Assembly (NCBI GenBank): GCA_021397845.1
Contig: CM038044.1
Coordinates: 62,285,851-62,349,850, forward strand
Length of the DNA: 64,000 nt
Direction of reading: 5' to 3'
Source of the DNA: Areca catechu
Taxonomy: Eukaryota > Streptophyta > Magnoliopsida > Arecales > Arecaceae
Positions 55,763 to 64,000 of the stretch are shown piece by piece (position 1 is the first letter of the stretch; every line of letters starts with the position of its first letter). Below the pieces are notes generated by a model. It was not told where the DNA came from. It did no database searches and saw nothing but the letters and a program-made list of their open reading frames with translations. The translations under genes were made by a program, and so were the position numbers.

Positions 55763-56389
55763 GATGATGACAAAACCTTGAGTATATATGCAATTAAGTC
55801 CAAAAGCAAAATATAGCAATGATAAAAATTTTCAAAGAATCCTTACATGCATGAGTATATCATAAAAATTTTACTTTTCATCTACTTTTGGTGAAGGCAT
55901 TCTCAAGAGTCAAAAAGATTTTACTTTTCATTTACTTCTTTCTTTTTGTCAAAACATTCTCATGAGTAAGAAATATACAAGCTTTACTCATAAGAATCAT
56001 ATATACTTTACTACACATAAGAAGGAGTCTCATATATACTTTACTCATGAGAATCATATATACTTTACTACTCCCCCTTTTTGTCAAGAATCAAAAAGTC
56101 CATTTTTGTAGTGAAAGATATATTAAGGAAACTTATATTCAATTATAATGAAGTATTTAGTTGCATAAAATACATGCTCCCCCTCAATTTGTACATTCAA
56201 TATAACAAAAATATTCTATCTTGAGGGTTTAAAAAGATAAATGCTAAGAGCTGGTATCAGATAGTAAAATATCACAATATAGATAAAAACAAATGTATTC
56301 AGTTACAAAATTGCTTACATAGTAAGCACAAAACACTGATACAACAGACCATACAAAGCAAACTAAGTACAACAAGTAAATCTATGAGG
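55763..56389 (-). other. 3' untranslated part of the third Sirevirus
   Basis: AT-rich with no ORF. It holds short repeats of CTCATGAGAATCATATATACTT type (55940-56065) and two more TCCCCCTTTTTGTCA-like tracts. Confidence 0.5.
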
Positions 56390-57736
56390 CTACTCCTCAT
56401 CAGAAGGTATATCAAAAGAGACAGGAGCCATGATCCTAGATGAGGATTTTGGAGTCCTATGAGAGTGTCTCCGAGTCCTCAGAGAGGGACCAGACCTAGG
56501 GGTAGTCCTACGAGATCTATAGGTCCGAGGAAAGGGCTCCACAGGTGTCCCGACTGAAGCAGTAGCAGAAGGAGTAGACGGATCAGTATGCTGAGTAGAC
56601 TGAGCTGGGGTCTGCCTGCTGACTAGCTCATAAGCTGTGGGATCATCAATGTCTGTCTCTGTATGCTCATCTATATCATCCAGAATCCCAGTAATAGTCT
56701 CAAACAGTGACTCTGTAAGCTCAGTATCAACTGGCACATCTGTGGCTGGAGGATCTGTACTCGGAAGATCTGTAGCTGGAGGATCAGTAGCAGGGGGTAT
56801 CTCTGGAATCGGATCTGCAGGTGGAATATCAGAACTACCAGCTCCAGGCTGATCTCCATCACTGTCACTGTATCCACTGGAGTCATCATCATCATCATCA
56901 TCAGAATGTGGAGGAGATACTGTCGGATCTGCAGTCCCTGATGACAGTGCTAATCTCAGTAGGCTGAGGATCTGTCAGAATCCTGTATCCATACTAGCTG
57001 AGAGAGCACCAATGCGCATGTCTGTGTGTATCCGCAGATCATGTAGCTCCTGTCGTACACCAGTGATCTCTGTTCGGACCTCTGAAATGTGATCAGTCAC
57101 TCTCTGCTCAAAGTTCGATATCCTCGCTGAAGTCCTCCGTGGTGTAGCAGTAGTAGTAGTAGGTGCTGGAGCTGATGAGGGTGGTGGCGTGAATGGCTCA
57201 GGCTCCGCAGTCTCTGACTCTGGTGCTGGGCGAGGAGGTGTAGCATGATCAGTAGGCTCTGAAGGCCCTGCCTCAGCTGCTCGGATCTCATCCTCCTCAT
57301 CTGGCTCCTGGCCAGACTCTCGTCGCACCCAGCGGTCACCAATCAGTCGAAATCCCATCCTATGCAGGGATTTCTCTCCATAAGTATCAGTATGCTGCAG
57401 CTGACTGAAGGGTATACCATCAAATGAAATACCATGCTCCCTGAATAGCTGAGTCAGCCCCATGCCATAAGGCTGAACAAGTCTCCTGTGAGATGCTGCC
57501 TCACCCATCTGCTGAAGCATGATCCTGGGAAGGTTGATGGGAGTCCGCTGTCTCAGGGACACCATCAACACCAGCTCACGCTCAGTGATAAAATCGAATC
57601 TCCCGCTCTTCGAAATCAAGATACGGGCGATGATGTGATGCAGCACTCTCATCTCCAGTGAAAGCTGGTTAGCGGCTACTGTGGAAATGCCGCTAACATC
57701 CTCACGCTCTAGAATACATCTGTAGGCGTGCTCTCT
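56390..57736 (-). pseudogene. Env-like ORF of the third Sirevirus, cut by an insertion
   Basis: The minus-strand frame is open from 57736 to 56975, where a single TGA occurs. The same frame then stays open to the stop at 56390. Its first part matches the env-like ORF at 50412-52004 (GISTVAANQLSLEMRVLHHI; ITERELVLMVSLRQRTPINL; YGEKSLHRMGFRLIGDRWVR). A Pro/Glu/Ser/Thr-rich linker (about 57180-57300), a likely coiled coil (ISNFEQRVTDHISEVRTEIT; near 57000-57110), an acidic DDDDDDD run and a basic Arg/Ser tail ending in DIPSDEE follow. The amino-terminal part and pol are cut off by the element at 57737. No membrane span is evident. Confidence 0.75.
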
Positions 57737-59477
57737 TGGTGCGGGCACCAGACTCAGAAGAAGACTTCAGAGCTCTATCTGGATCTCTGATTAACCTTGC
57801 CCGAAGAATTAGGATTTTTTTTGGTTTTTAATAAGAGTTGACTAGATCAACTTAATTTAGCTTGAGTCTACATTACCTGCATTTTATTTTGTTGAGTCAT
57901 GTTGACTCAGTAGTGGACTAGGGTTTCAACCTGGGATGTTACATTTTCTCCCAGGACCAAGCAAGTGGGCGCCACACTCCCAACCACACGCCAGAGTCCA
58001 GGAGGCGCCACATCTCCATCCAGTGTGCCTTGGTCCCCACACCACAAGAAAGCAGGTCCCTTCTTTCATGCGCCACTTAGGGGAGAAATCCATCAAGATA
58101 CCTCAATCCAAGGAGGAGCCAACTTCTTTCCAGATAAACCCAAGCCAGGATGGCAAGAATTTTTCTTGAAGAGAGGATCAAGGAGGTGCCCCACAATGTT
58201 CCATAAAAACCCAAGTTATAAAAGGGAAGAGAGCATGTCTTGGGGAGAAAATCAAGGAGGCACCCAAAAGTTTCCTAAAGTGCCAAAGCCATGAAAGGAA
58301 GAAGCCTAAACTTGTGGAGCAAGACTAGGAGGTGTCCAAAAGAGCCAAACCATGAAGGGAAAATCCTTGATTCATGGAGAGATACTAGGAGACACCCCCA
58401 CTACCTGCCAAAAATGTCCAAAACAAAGATGGGAAGGGCCTTGACTTAGGGAGGAAGAAAAGGAGGAGTCCAAAAGAGTTGATCCAGGGAAGGAAGAAAA
58501 TTTTTCTTGAAGATCCAAGCAAGGTGGCGCCATCTACCTGCCATTTATAACCCAAATCCTATTTTTTGGTATTTTGGCCGACCATATGTAAGGGATTTGC
58601 CCTAATTTGGAGATCCCCTCCTTTAGTCCCACATGGGAAGATGTGAAACCCTCCTCCCTTGTAATGCCTTATAAATTAAACCCCTCTTGTAAGTTTAAAA
58701 AAATCATAGATGAATGAAAGAAATTTTTTTCATGAGCAAACTTGTGTTTTCTCTTGTCCGCACTTGTTTCCAGGTGTTGAGCTCCGTGAGGGAGTAAAAT
58801 CTGGGTTCCCCTGGAACCTTGAGGAGGTGAGAGATCTCCAAAACCCAAACCCTAGGTTAGCCACTCCACTCCCAAACCCTAGCCGCCATCACCCTTCTCT
58901 TTCCACCAAGCCCTAGTCTATTCCACTTCTCACGGCCACCCTCTCCAAGTCCAGGCCGGCCACCAGCATCCAGCTCCAGTCCAGATACTTCAGATCTACA
59001 GCAATTCTAAGAGGAAGTCATATCGGCCTCCAGGAGAATCCTGATTTTAGCAACTTCAGCTTTCAAGTTCTTCAACCTGGTAAATCTTTTCTTGAGTATC
59101 TGAATTCCATCACTTGTTTCTCTTCTTTCCCAGATCTTGAGTCCAGGAGAAGCCGACCAAACCACAAGATCAGTATTGGAGGATCCATTGCGAAGATAGC
59201 CGACTCCGAGGATCCCACAATCTGCTCGAGAGAGTTCTTCCACCAAAATCCTGAGAAGATCACTGTCTGGTTAGTAAACCATCTCTCCTCTCTATTTCTG
59301 TTCTGATTGAAAGTTCAGAGCGAAACCCTAGGTCTAGGAGTTTCTCAACCCCCAGCGATCCGTTACTTCTGAACTACTCTGATAATTTAGTTTCATCTAA
59401 ATTGTGCTTTCAATCCTTACCTAGTTTCCTTCAACTTAGTTTAGCTTTACTTTGAGTCAAAGCCAATTTCTGAAATA

Positions 59478-59517
<40 letters not shown>

Positions 59518-59593
59518 TAAATTTACTTCCGCATACGCTTCTTTGTTCTTTGCTTTGCATCATTTTTGGTATCAGAGCTTCCGTTCTGCATCA
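57737..59593 (+). repeat. 5' LTR of the young RT-less element
   Basis: Begins TGGTGCGGGCACCAGACTC and ends CCGTTCTGCATCA; 1857 bp. An internal GCATCATTTTTGGTATCAGAGC (59557-59578) shows that the LTR end includes a copy of an older LTR end plus primer site. A run of about 36 A lies at 59479-59514. The insertion splits the env-like ORF at 57736. Confidence 0.92.
58670..58678 (+). promoter_or_regulatory. Candidate TATA box of the young RT-less element
   Basis: TATAAATTA, followed by the start of the transcript-like region. The same text recurs at 63975-63983 in the 3' LTR. Confidence 0.5.
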
Positions 59594-59596
59594 TTT

Positions 59597-59608
59597 TGGT
59601 ATCAGAGC
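59597..59608 (+). other. Primer binding site of the young RT-less element
   Basis: TGGTATCAGAGC, three bases inside LTR end 59593. A second identical 12-mer at 59567-59578 lies inside the LTR. Confidence 0.88.
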
Positions 59609-60496
59609 CCTGTCTAGGGTTTCTGTTTGATTGCTTGTTTGAGTCTCTCTCTTTTTACTTTGTCTGCTCGAAGTAGACTCCCCAGGACGTCCGGTCCTAG
59701 GAACTAAGCGAGGTGCAAGCCTCCTCTTCCCATTCCACGGGGTGTTCCTAGGGCGTGTAGGGGATCCGCTGGGTTACAACTTCGTAGCAGGAATTGTAAA
59801 CGGGGGAAGCATTCTGTTTTCAGTCTGTAATTGCCTTGTTGTAGGAATTATTTCTCACTGCAGGTAACTCCAAATTTAGTGATTTTTGTTTTGATGAAAC
59901 CAGTATAATTGAAACTAATTTTCATAATTTTCTCATGATTTATTGGTTTCCATGAGATTTCTGAGAATTAAATTACTGCAACTCTGTTTTTGTGTTCTGC
60001 AATCCATTTATTTTTGAGTGTTCATCTCTTAATTCACCTTAAGGGCATTTGAGCATCTAAGATAAGGGGAGGAGTTGATAACCTCTCCTTAGCCCAAAAC
60101 CACCACCCCTCCATTCGAACCTAAGCCTTTAATCTAAAATTGATTAGACCTAATTTGCCCTAGTGGACTAGGGACATCAACAAGTCTGGTCAAGGCTAGT
60201 GTTGAGTCAGTTTGTCTGGTTACTCTATGTGTGCTTTGTACTCAGTGTCTAGAACGGTGGTTCAGGGATTCCATCCCGAAGGGCTTGTGTGCTGGTCCGC
60301 CTTCCTGGCCAATCTCTGATTGGTGTCTAGGATTGGCATTCAGGGACCTAACACTCCCCTTACACCTGCCTGGCTGAGTCCCGAGTTACTACAGGCTAGC
60401 TTGCCACTCTGATTGGGCATCTAGTTTGGGCTCTAGGTCTAGTTAGCCAGTAGTCGCTTTAGTCTAGTCACATTTTGTGTGCTTGCTTGCATCATC
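59609..60496 (+). promoter_or_regulatory. Leader of the young RT-less element
   Basis: No gene. It has the TTCCCATTC/GGCGTGTAGGGG block (59721-59773) shared with a copia leader, a GGGGAGGAGTTGATAACCTC hairpin (60067-60090), and the GTGTCTAGG/CCTGGCCAAT module (60244-60377). The ATG of the gag-like ORF follows at 60497. Confidence 0.72.
60244..60377 (+). other. Shared leader module, young gypsy copy
   Basis: GTGTCTAGAACGGTGGTTC (60245-60263), CCTGGCCAATC (60304-60314), ATTGGTGTCTAGG (60319-60331), CCTGGCTGAG (60369-60378). CCAAT and ATTGG form the stem. Confidence 0.8.
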
Positions 60497-62137
60497 ATGT
60501 CTACCCAGAATGGAGTACCCTACCAACCTAGTCAAACCCAACCAGATTTAGAGGCCATGGTTAGAAATCTTACCGAAAGTATGACCAAATTGAGTCAGGA
60601 CATGAATGAGGGTTTTTCCCAATTTAGGGATCGAGTCCAAGTACTTGAGAAACGTAGACATCAAAATTGGACCCCTGATCCAAAATTTAATAGGCCCCAA
60701 CCTCACCCATGCCAGGAGCCTAGGAGGACCTTATATCGTGATCCCGAGCATAACCTTAGGAAGCCTAACCATGATATCTATAGTGTGGATCGTGTCTATG
60801 AGAGGTCCTTACAATATTCTAGACCAGTCACTCAACAACCCAAGTCTTATAGATCAGACCATTTAGATCCTCACCCATGCCCAAGTAAGGTCTCTACTAG
60901 CTTGAAACCCAGTGTGACCCAGGTTCTTATATCGCAAGAATGTTTGTTTTGTGGAGAAAGAGGCCATAAATCTAGTCAGTGCCCATGCATAGGACTGGCT
61001 TGTGCACAACTAAGTGGTACGAATCCTAAGGATGATATTAATGAGGGAGAACCCAAGCCTACTAATGAGGAAGAACGGTTAGGTATGACAAGCCTAGAAT
61101 CAGTTGACCCGATTACCACTGACCCGAAACCCATTGAAGATGGCATCGAGGAAGTATATGATGCTGGCTTGAGTCTAGTTGATGAATATGAGGGGGAAGA
61201 ACTTGAAGAATGTGATATTGATACTATTGGTTCCTTACCTGAGGAGGCCTTGGAAAGCAACCAACTGGTAGGACCTAGTTTAGAAATTCAAGAGATTTGT
61301 GAGAACCAGGTTCCTTTAGTCAAATACCCCCAGGAAGAACTCATAGTGTTAGCCCGAGCTATTAGTTCGTACCCTCTAATGACAGTCATTCCCCAAGTAC
61401 CAATTGAAGATCTTTGCACTGAACTGTTTAAGTTTGCCCACCCTATGGTAGATCCTCTCCTTAGGATGACTGAATCAAGCCTCTTACAATTGGACCTTGT
61501 CCCATGCCCAGCCACTAAGGTCTCTCCCGTAATCTCAGTTGAACATCCTTGTCTTGAGCGGATTGATTCACCCAGTCCTGTAGAAGTCCTCCTTATGACC
61601 CCAGACGCCTACCTTCACATGACTGACCTACCCTTCTATAGAGTATACCTTTCCGCACCCATAGGTCAAATTTCAAGTCTTGAGGTCATCATCCATAGAC
61701 CCTTCCATGAATCATTCTCTAATCCATCTCTTGAGAAAGTGGATCATTATTTGCTTAGAGAACAAACCTTAACTGTTGCAATCACATGTCCTAGGCTACT
61801 CCCCGAACCATCTCTTGATCCATTCCTAGGAGTAGCAAACTTTCCCTTTCGTAAGGATGACCAGTTGACACTCATAGATCACCATTCAAACCTTCAGGTC
61901 ACCACCTTTAGTCAGCAGGTAATTCGAGACTCCGCCTCATATCTCCTCCCTTTCTCTAGGACTTCCAATGCTTCTTACACCATCCAAGTATACTTTGTCG
62001 GAGTCTTTAGAGTGAACCACGTGTCAGAACCTATTAGGTTTGCCACCTACTTCTGGAAGACCTTATGGCACCTACTAGGCACCCATGATAAGTTTTCATG
62101 CTCTGCATGCCATCCTCCGACCCAAGGTCAAGCCTAG
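60497..62137 (+). CDS. Gag-like protein of RT-less chromovirus, 546 aa
   Basis: Open frame from the first ATG (60497; upstream in-frame codons start only at GTG). Residues 1-50 hold a probable coiled coil (LEAMVRNLTESMTKLSQDMN). A Pro/His/Arg-rich stretch follows, then zinc knuckle CLFCGERGHKSSQC with C149, C152, H157 and C162, and an acidic spacer (180-280). About 230 residues (285-510) follow that I cannot place in any family, although they are well kept in the copy at 21617-23017. The last 33 residues are an integrase scrap (RFATYFWKTLWHLLGT). The central gag domain of the autonomous relative (28209-28454) is absent. It may bind RNA; whether it forms particles is unknown. Confidence 0.88.
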   Translation: MSTQNGVPYQPSQTQPDLEAMVRNLTESMTKLSQDMNEGFSQFRDRVQVLEKRRHQNWTPDPKFNRPQPHPCQEPRRTLYRDPEHNLRKPNHDIYSVDRVYERSLQYSRPVTQQPKSYRSDHLDPHPCPSKVSTSLKPSVTQVLISQECLFCGERGHKSSQCPCIGLACAQLSGTNPKDDINEGEPKPTNEEERLGMTSLESVDPITTDPKPIEDGIEEVYDAGLSLVDEYEGEELEECDIDTIGSLPEEALESNQLVGPSLEIQEICENQVPLVKYPQEELIVLARAISSYPLMTVIPQVPIEDLCTELFKFAHPMVDPLLRMTESSLLQLDLVPCPATKVSPVISVEHPCLERIDSPSPVEVLLMTPDAYLHMTDLPFYRVYLSAPIGQISSLEVIIHRPFHESFSNPSLEKVDHYLLREQTLTVAITCPRLLPEPSLDPFLGVANFPFRKDDQLTLIDHHSNLQVTTFSQQVIRDSASYLLPFSRTSNASYTIQVYFVGVFRVNHVSEPIRFATYFWKTLWHLLGTHDKFSCSACHPPTQGQA

Positions 62138-62445
62138 AGAGCCGTAGTTTGTTAGGTTTAGACCTAGGGTTCCTTTGAATAAAGTCCATTCTTTAGGAAT
62201 GTATCGTCAGTCGAGTTTAGGACATTGACACAGATTTTGGTTGAGTGAGAATACCAGGAATTGGGATTTATATTTTGTTCAGGGCTGAAATTGCATTCAA
62301 TGTTTCGATCAATAGGTCTATAGGCTAAAGTCCCTTTGAAATTGTTCTTGGATACAAGCCTCACACCACTTGATCTGATTTCACTATTAGCCCACACACA
62401 CGAGTCTCCGAGTCTGCTGAAGTTTTTGCACAGCATATAAAAGAC
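62138..62445 (+). pseudogene. Deletion remnant of integrase
   Basis: Mostly non-coding. SPFEIVLGYKPHT near 62329 is integrase text found just before the chromodomain linker in other copies, broken by stops. The catalytic core that should precede it is gone. Confidence 0.7.
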
Positions 62446-63099
62446 TTGCATAAAGAAATTCAAGCCAAAATAAATTTAAGTAACGAAACTTATAAGAAAT
62501 TGGCTGATTCTCAAAGGCGAGTCAAAACTTTTGACGAAGGAGACTATGTAATGATTAGGTTAAGGCCTAAACGGTTTCCTCCTGGAACCGTTAGAATGTT
62601 ACATGCTAGGGGAGCTAGACCATTTAGAGTGGTAAAGAGAGTAGGATCCAATGCCTATGTGCTCGAGTTGCCGCCAGAACTAGGCATTAGCTCCACTTTC
62701 AACATTACAGACCTAGTAGAGTATAGGGAGCCAGCTGTGATTCCCAGTGAGGCTTTTGAACCTAATCCTGCTCTTGAGAGTGAACCTGACCCTGTGTGTC
62801 CACCAACAAATTGGCCTGTGAGGAAAGAGCAGATTGAAAAGATCCTGGATGATCAGGTTATCTCTACTCGTAATCGAGGATACCAAAGATACCTGGTCCG
62901 CTGGCTAGGAAGGCCAGATTCTGATGACTCTTGGATCTCCCGAGAAAAGTTACAAGAGCTGGACCCAGACCTCTTGGAGAGATACCAGAGCCAACTTGAT
63001 CCTTACTCGACAGGGTCGAGTTCCTCCCACCCTGGGAGAATTGGTGCGGGCACCAGACTCAGAAGAAGACTTCAGAGCTCCATCTGGATCTCTGATTAA
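62446..63099 (+). pseudogene. Integrase tail with chromodomain, no ATG
   Basis: 217 open codons starting at a non-ATG codon: HKEIQAKINLSNETYKKLAD, GDYVMIRLRPKRFPPGTV, RVVKRVGSNAYVLELPPELG, then a chromodomain at residues about 127-180 (ILDDQVISTRNRGYQRYLVR, DDSWIS, LDPDLLERYQ). The last 19 residues lie inside the 3' LTR (from 63042). It differs in frame from the gag-like ORF and ends after WISD. It could only be translated by frameshifting, reinitiation or splicing, or it may be kept for RNA or DNA reasons. It is unbroken over its whole length. Confidence 0.85.
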
Positions 63100-64000
63100 C
63101 CTTGCCCGAAGAATTAGGATTTTTTTTGGTTTTTAATAAGAGTTGACTAGATCAACTTAATTTAGCTTGAGTCTACATTACCTGCATTTTATTTTGTTGA
63201 GTCATGTTGACTCAGTAGTGGACTAGGGTTTCAACCTGGGATGTTACATTTTCTCCCAGGACCAAGCAAGTGGGCGCCACACTCCCAACCACACGCCAGA
63301 GTCCAGGAGGCGCCACATCTCCATCCAGTGTGCCTTGGTCCCCACACCACAAGAAAGCAGGTCCCTTCTTTCATGCGCCACTTAGGGGAGAAATCCATCA
63401 AGATACCTCAATCCAAGGAGGAGCCAACTTCTTTCCAAATAAACCCAAGCCAGGATGGCAAGAATTTTTCTTGAAGAGAGGATCAAGGAGGTGCCCCACA
63501 ATGTTCCATAAAAACCCAAGTTATAAAAGGGAAGAGAGCATGTCTTGGGGAGAAAATCAAGGAGGCACCCAAAAGTTTCCTAAAGTGCCAAAGCCATGAA
63601 AGGAAGAAGCCTAAACTTGTGGAGCAAGACTAGGAGGTGTCCAAAAGAGCCAAACCATGAAGGGAAAATCCTTGATTCATGGAGAGATACTAGGAGACAC
63701 CCCCACTACCTGCCAAAAATGTCCAAAACAAAGATGGGAAGGGCCTTGACTTAGGGAGGAAGAAAAGGAGGAGTCCAAAAGAGTTGATCCAGGGAAGGAA
63801 GAAAATTTTTCTTGAAGATCCAAGCAAGGTGGCGCCATCTACCTGCCATTTATAACCCAAATCCTATTTTTTGGTATTTTGGCCGACCATATGTAAGGGA
63901 TTTGCCCTAATTTGGAGATCCCCTCCTTTAGTCCCACATGGGAAGATGTGAAACCCTCCTCCCTTGTAATGCCTTATAAATTAAACCCCTCTTGTAAGTT
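63042..64000 (+). repeat. 3' LTR of the young RT-less element (partial)
   Basis: Begins TGGTGCGGGCACCAG after the purine-rich CCTGGGAGAAT. It is identical to 57737-58695 except for two changes (C for T near 63080 and A for G near 63438). Confidence 0.93.

Larger units (their letters stand above)
57737..64000 (+). mobile_element. Young RT-less chromovirus derivative (runs off window)
   Basis: 5' LTR 57737-59593, internal part 59594-63041 (3448 bp), 3' LTR from 63042 to beyond the window. Over the 959 bp of 3' LTR visible, only two differences from the 5' LTR were seen, so it inserted recently. The internal part codes only for a gag-like protein and the integrase tail with chromodomain. Protease, RT and RNase H are absent. 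The copy at 18831-25578 has the same plan, so this is a family with its own history, not a single damaged element. Confidence 0.93.

Noticed and set aside
57965..58294. 109-codon frame in the LTR, identical again at 63270-63599
   Set aside because: Identity follows from the near-identical LTR pair. There is no sensible ATG context, domain or conservation in the older copy.

Overview
This window reads as nuclear DNA of a land plant, possibly a large-genome monocot (the lineage guess is weak). Essentially everything recognisable is LTR retrotransposon. The primer binding sites match plant initiator-Met tRNA (TGGTATCAGAGC). The elements are Ty1/copia (including Sirevirus-like ones with an env-like third ORF) and Ty3/gypsy chromoviruses ending in a chromodomain. 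I found no convincing host gene, tRNA or rRNA gene, or CRISPR array.

Layout, left to right. 1-4935: a Sirevirus-like copia element on the minus strand (LTR 3449-4935, gag start 2890-3390, gag zinc knuckle 63-281), split by a plus-strand chromovirus fragment (265-2870). 4959-14871: a complete young copia element on the minus strand, with 2360-bp LTRs, target-site duplication (TSD) GTTTT and an open 1300-aa gag-pol. 14908-53512: remains of a second Sirevirus on the plus strand. Its 5' LTR (14908-15946 plus 31478-31790) is split by a chromovirus on the minus strand (15947-31472, TSD GTTAG). That chromovirus is itself split by a chromovirus derivative without reverse transcriptase (18831-25578, TSD CCAAC). 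Further in are an LTR pair of another gypsy-type element (about 31890-32937 and 46330-47184), a third copia element (33035-40267), another RT-less chromovirus derivative (40268-46314), and the Sirevirus RT/RNase H interrupted by a solo LTR (47352-49022, TSD CATGG/CATAG). The env-like pseudogene (50412-52004), polypurine tract and truncated 3' LTR follow. 54285-57736: the 3' end of a third Sirevirus on the minus strand, with LTR and env-like ORF. 57737-64000: a very young RT-less chromovirus derivative on the plus strand, inserted into that env-like ORF; its 3' LTR runs off the window.

The most interesting signals lie in non-coding leaders and in element architecture. Two divergent copia elements carry four successive leader hairpins whose stems differ but whose apical loops show the same palindrome. 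A leader module is shared between copia and gypsy elements. Two chromovirus families have lost RT and most of integrase but keep a gag-like ORF and the chromodomain, with an apparently homologous gag-to-integrase junction. One Sirevirus has an array of repeats matching the 3' end of its primer tRNA just before its polypurine tract.

Only the copia element at 4959-14871 looks able to encode its own proteins. The RT-less chromovirus derivatives would need proteins supplied in trans. All coordinates, repeat boundaries and mismatch counts were read by eye.
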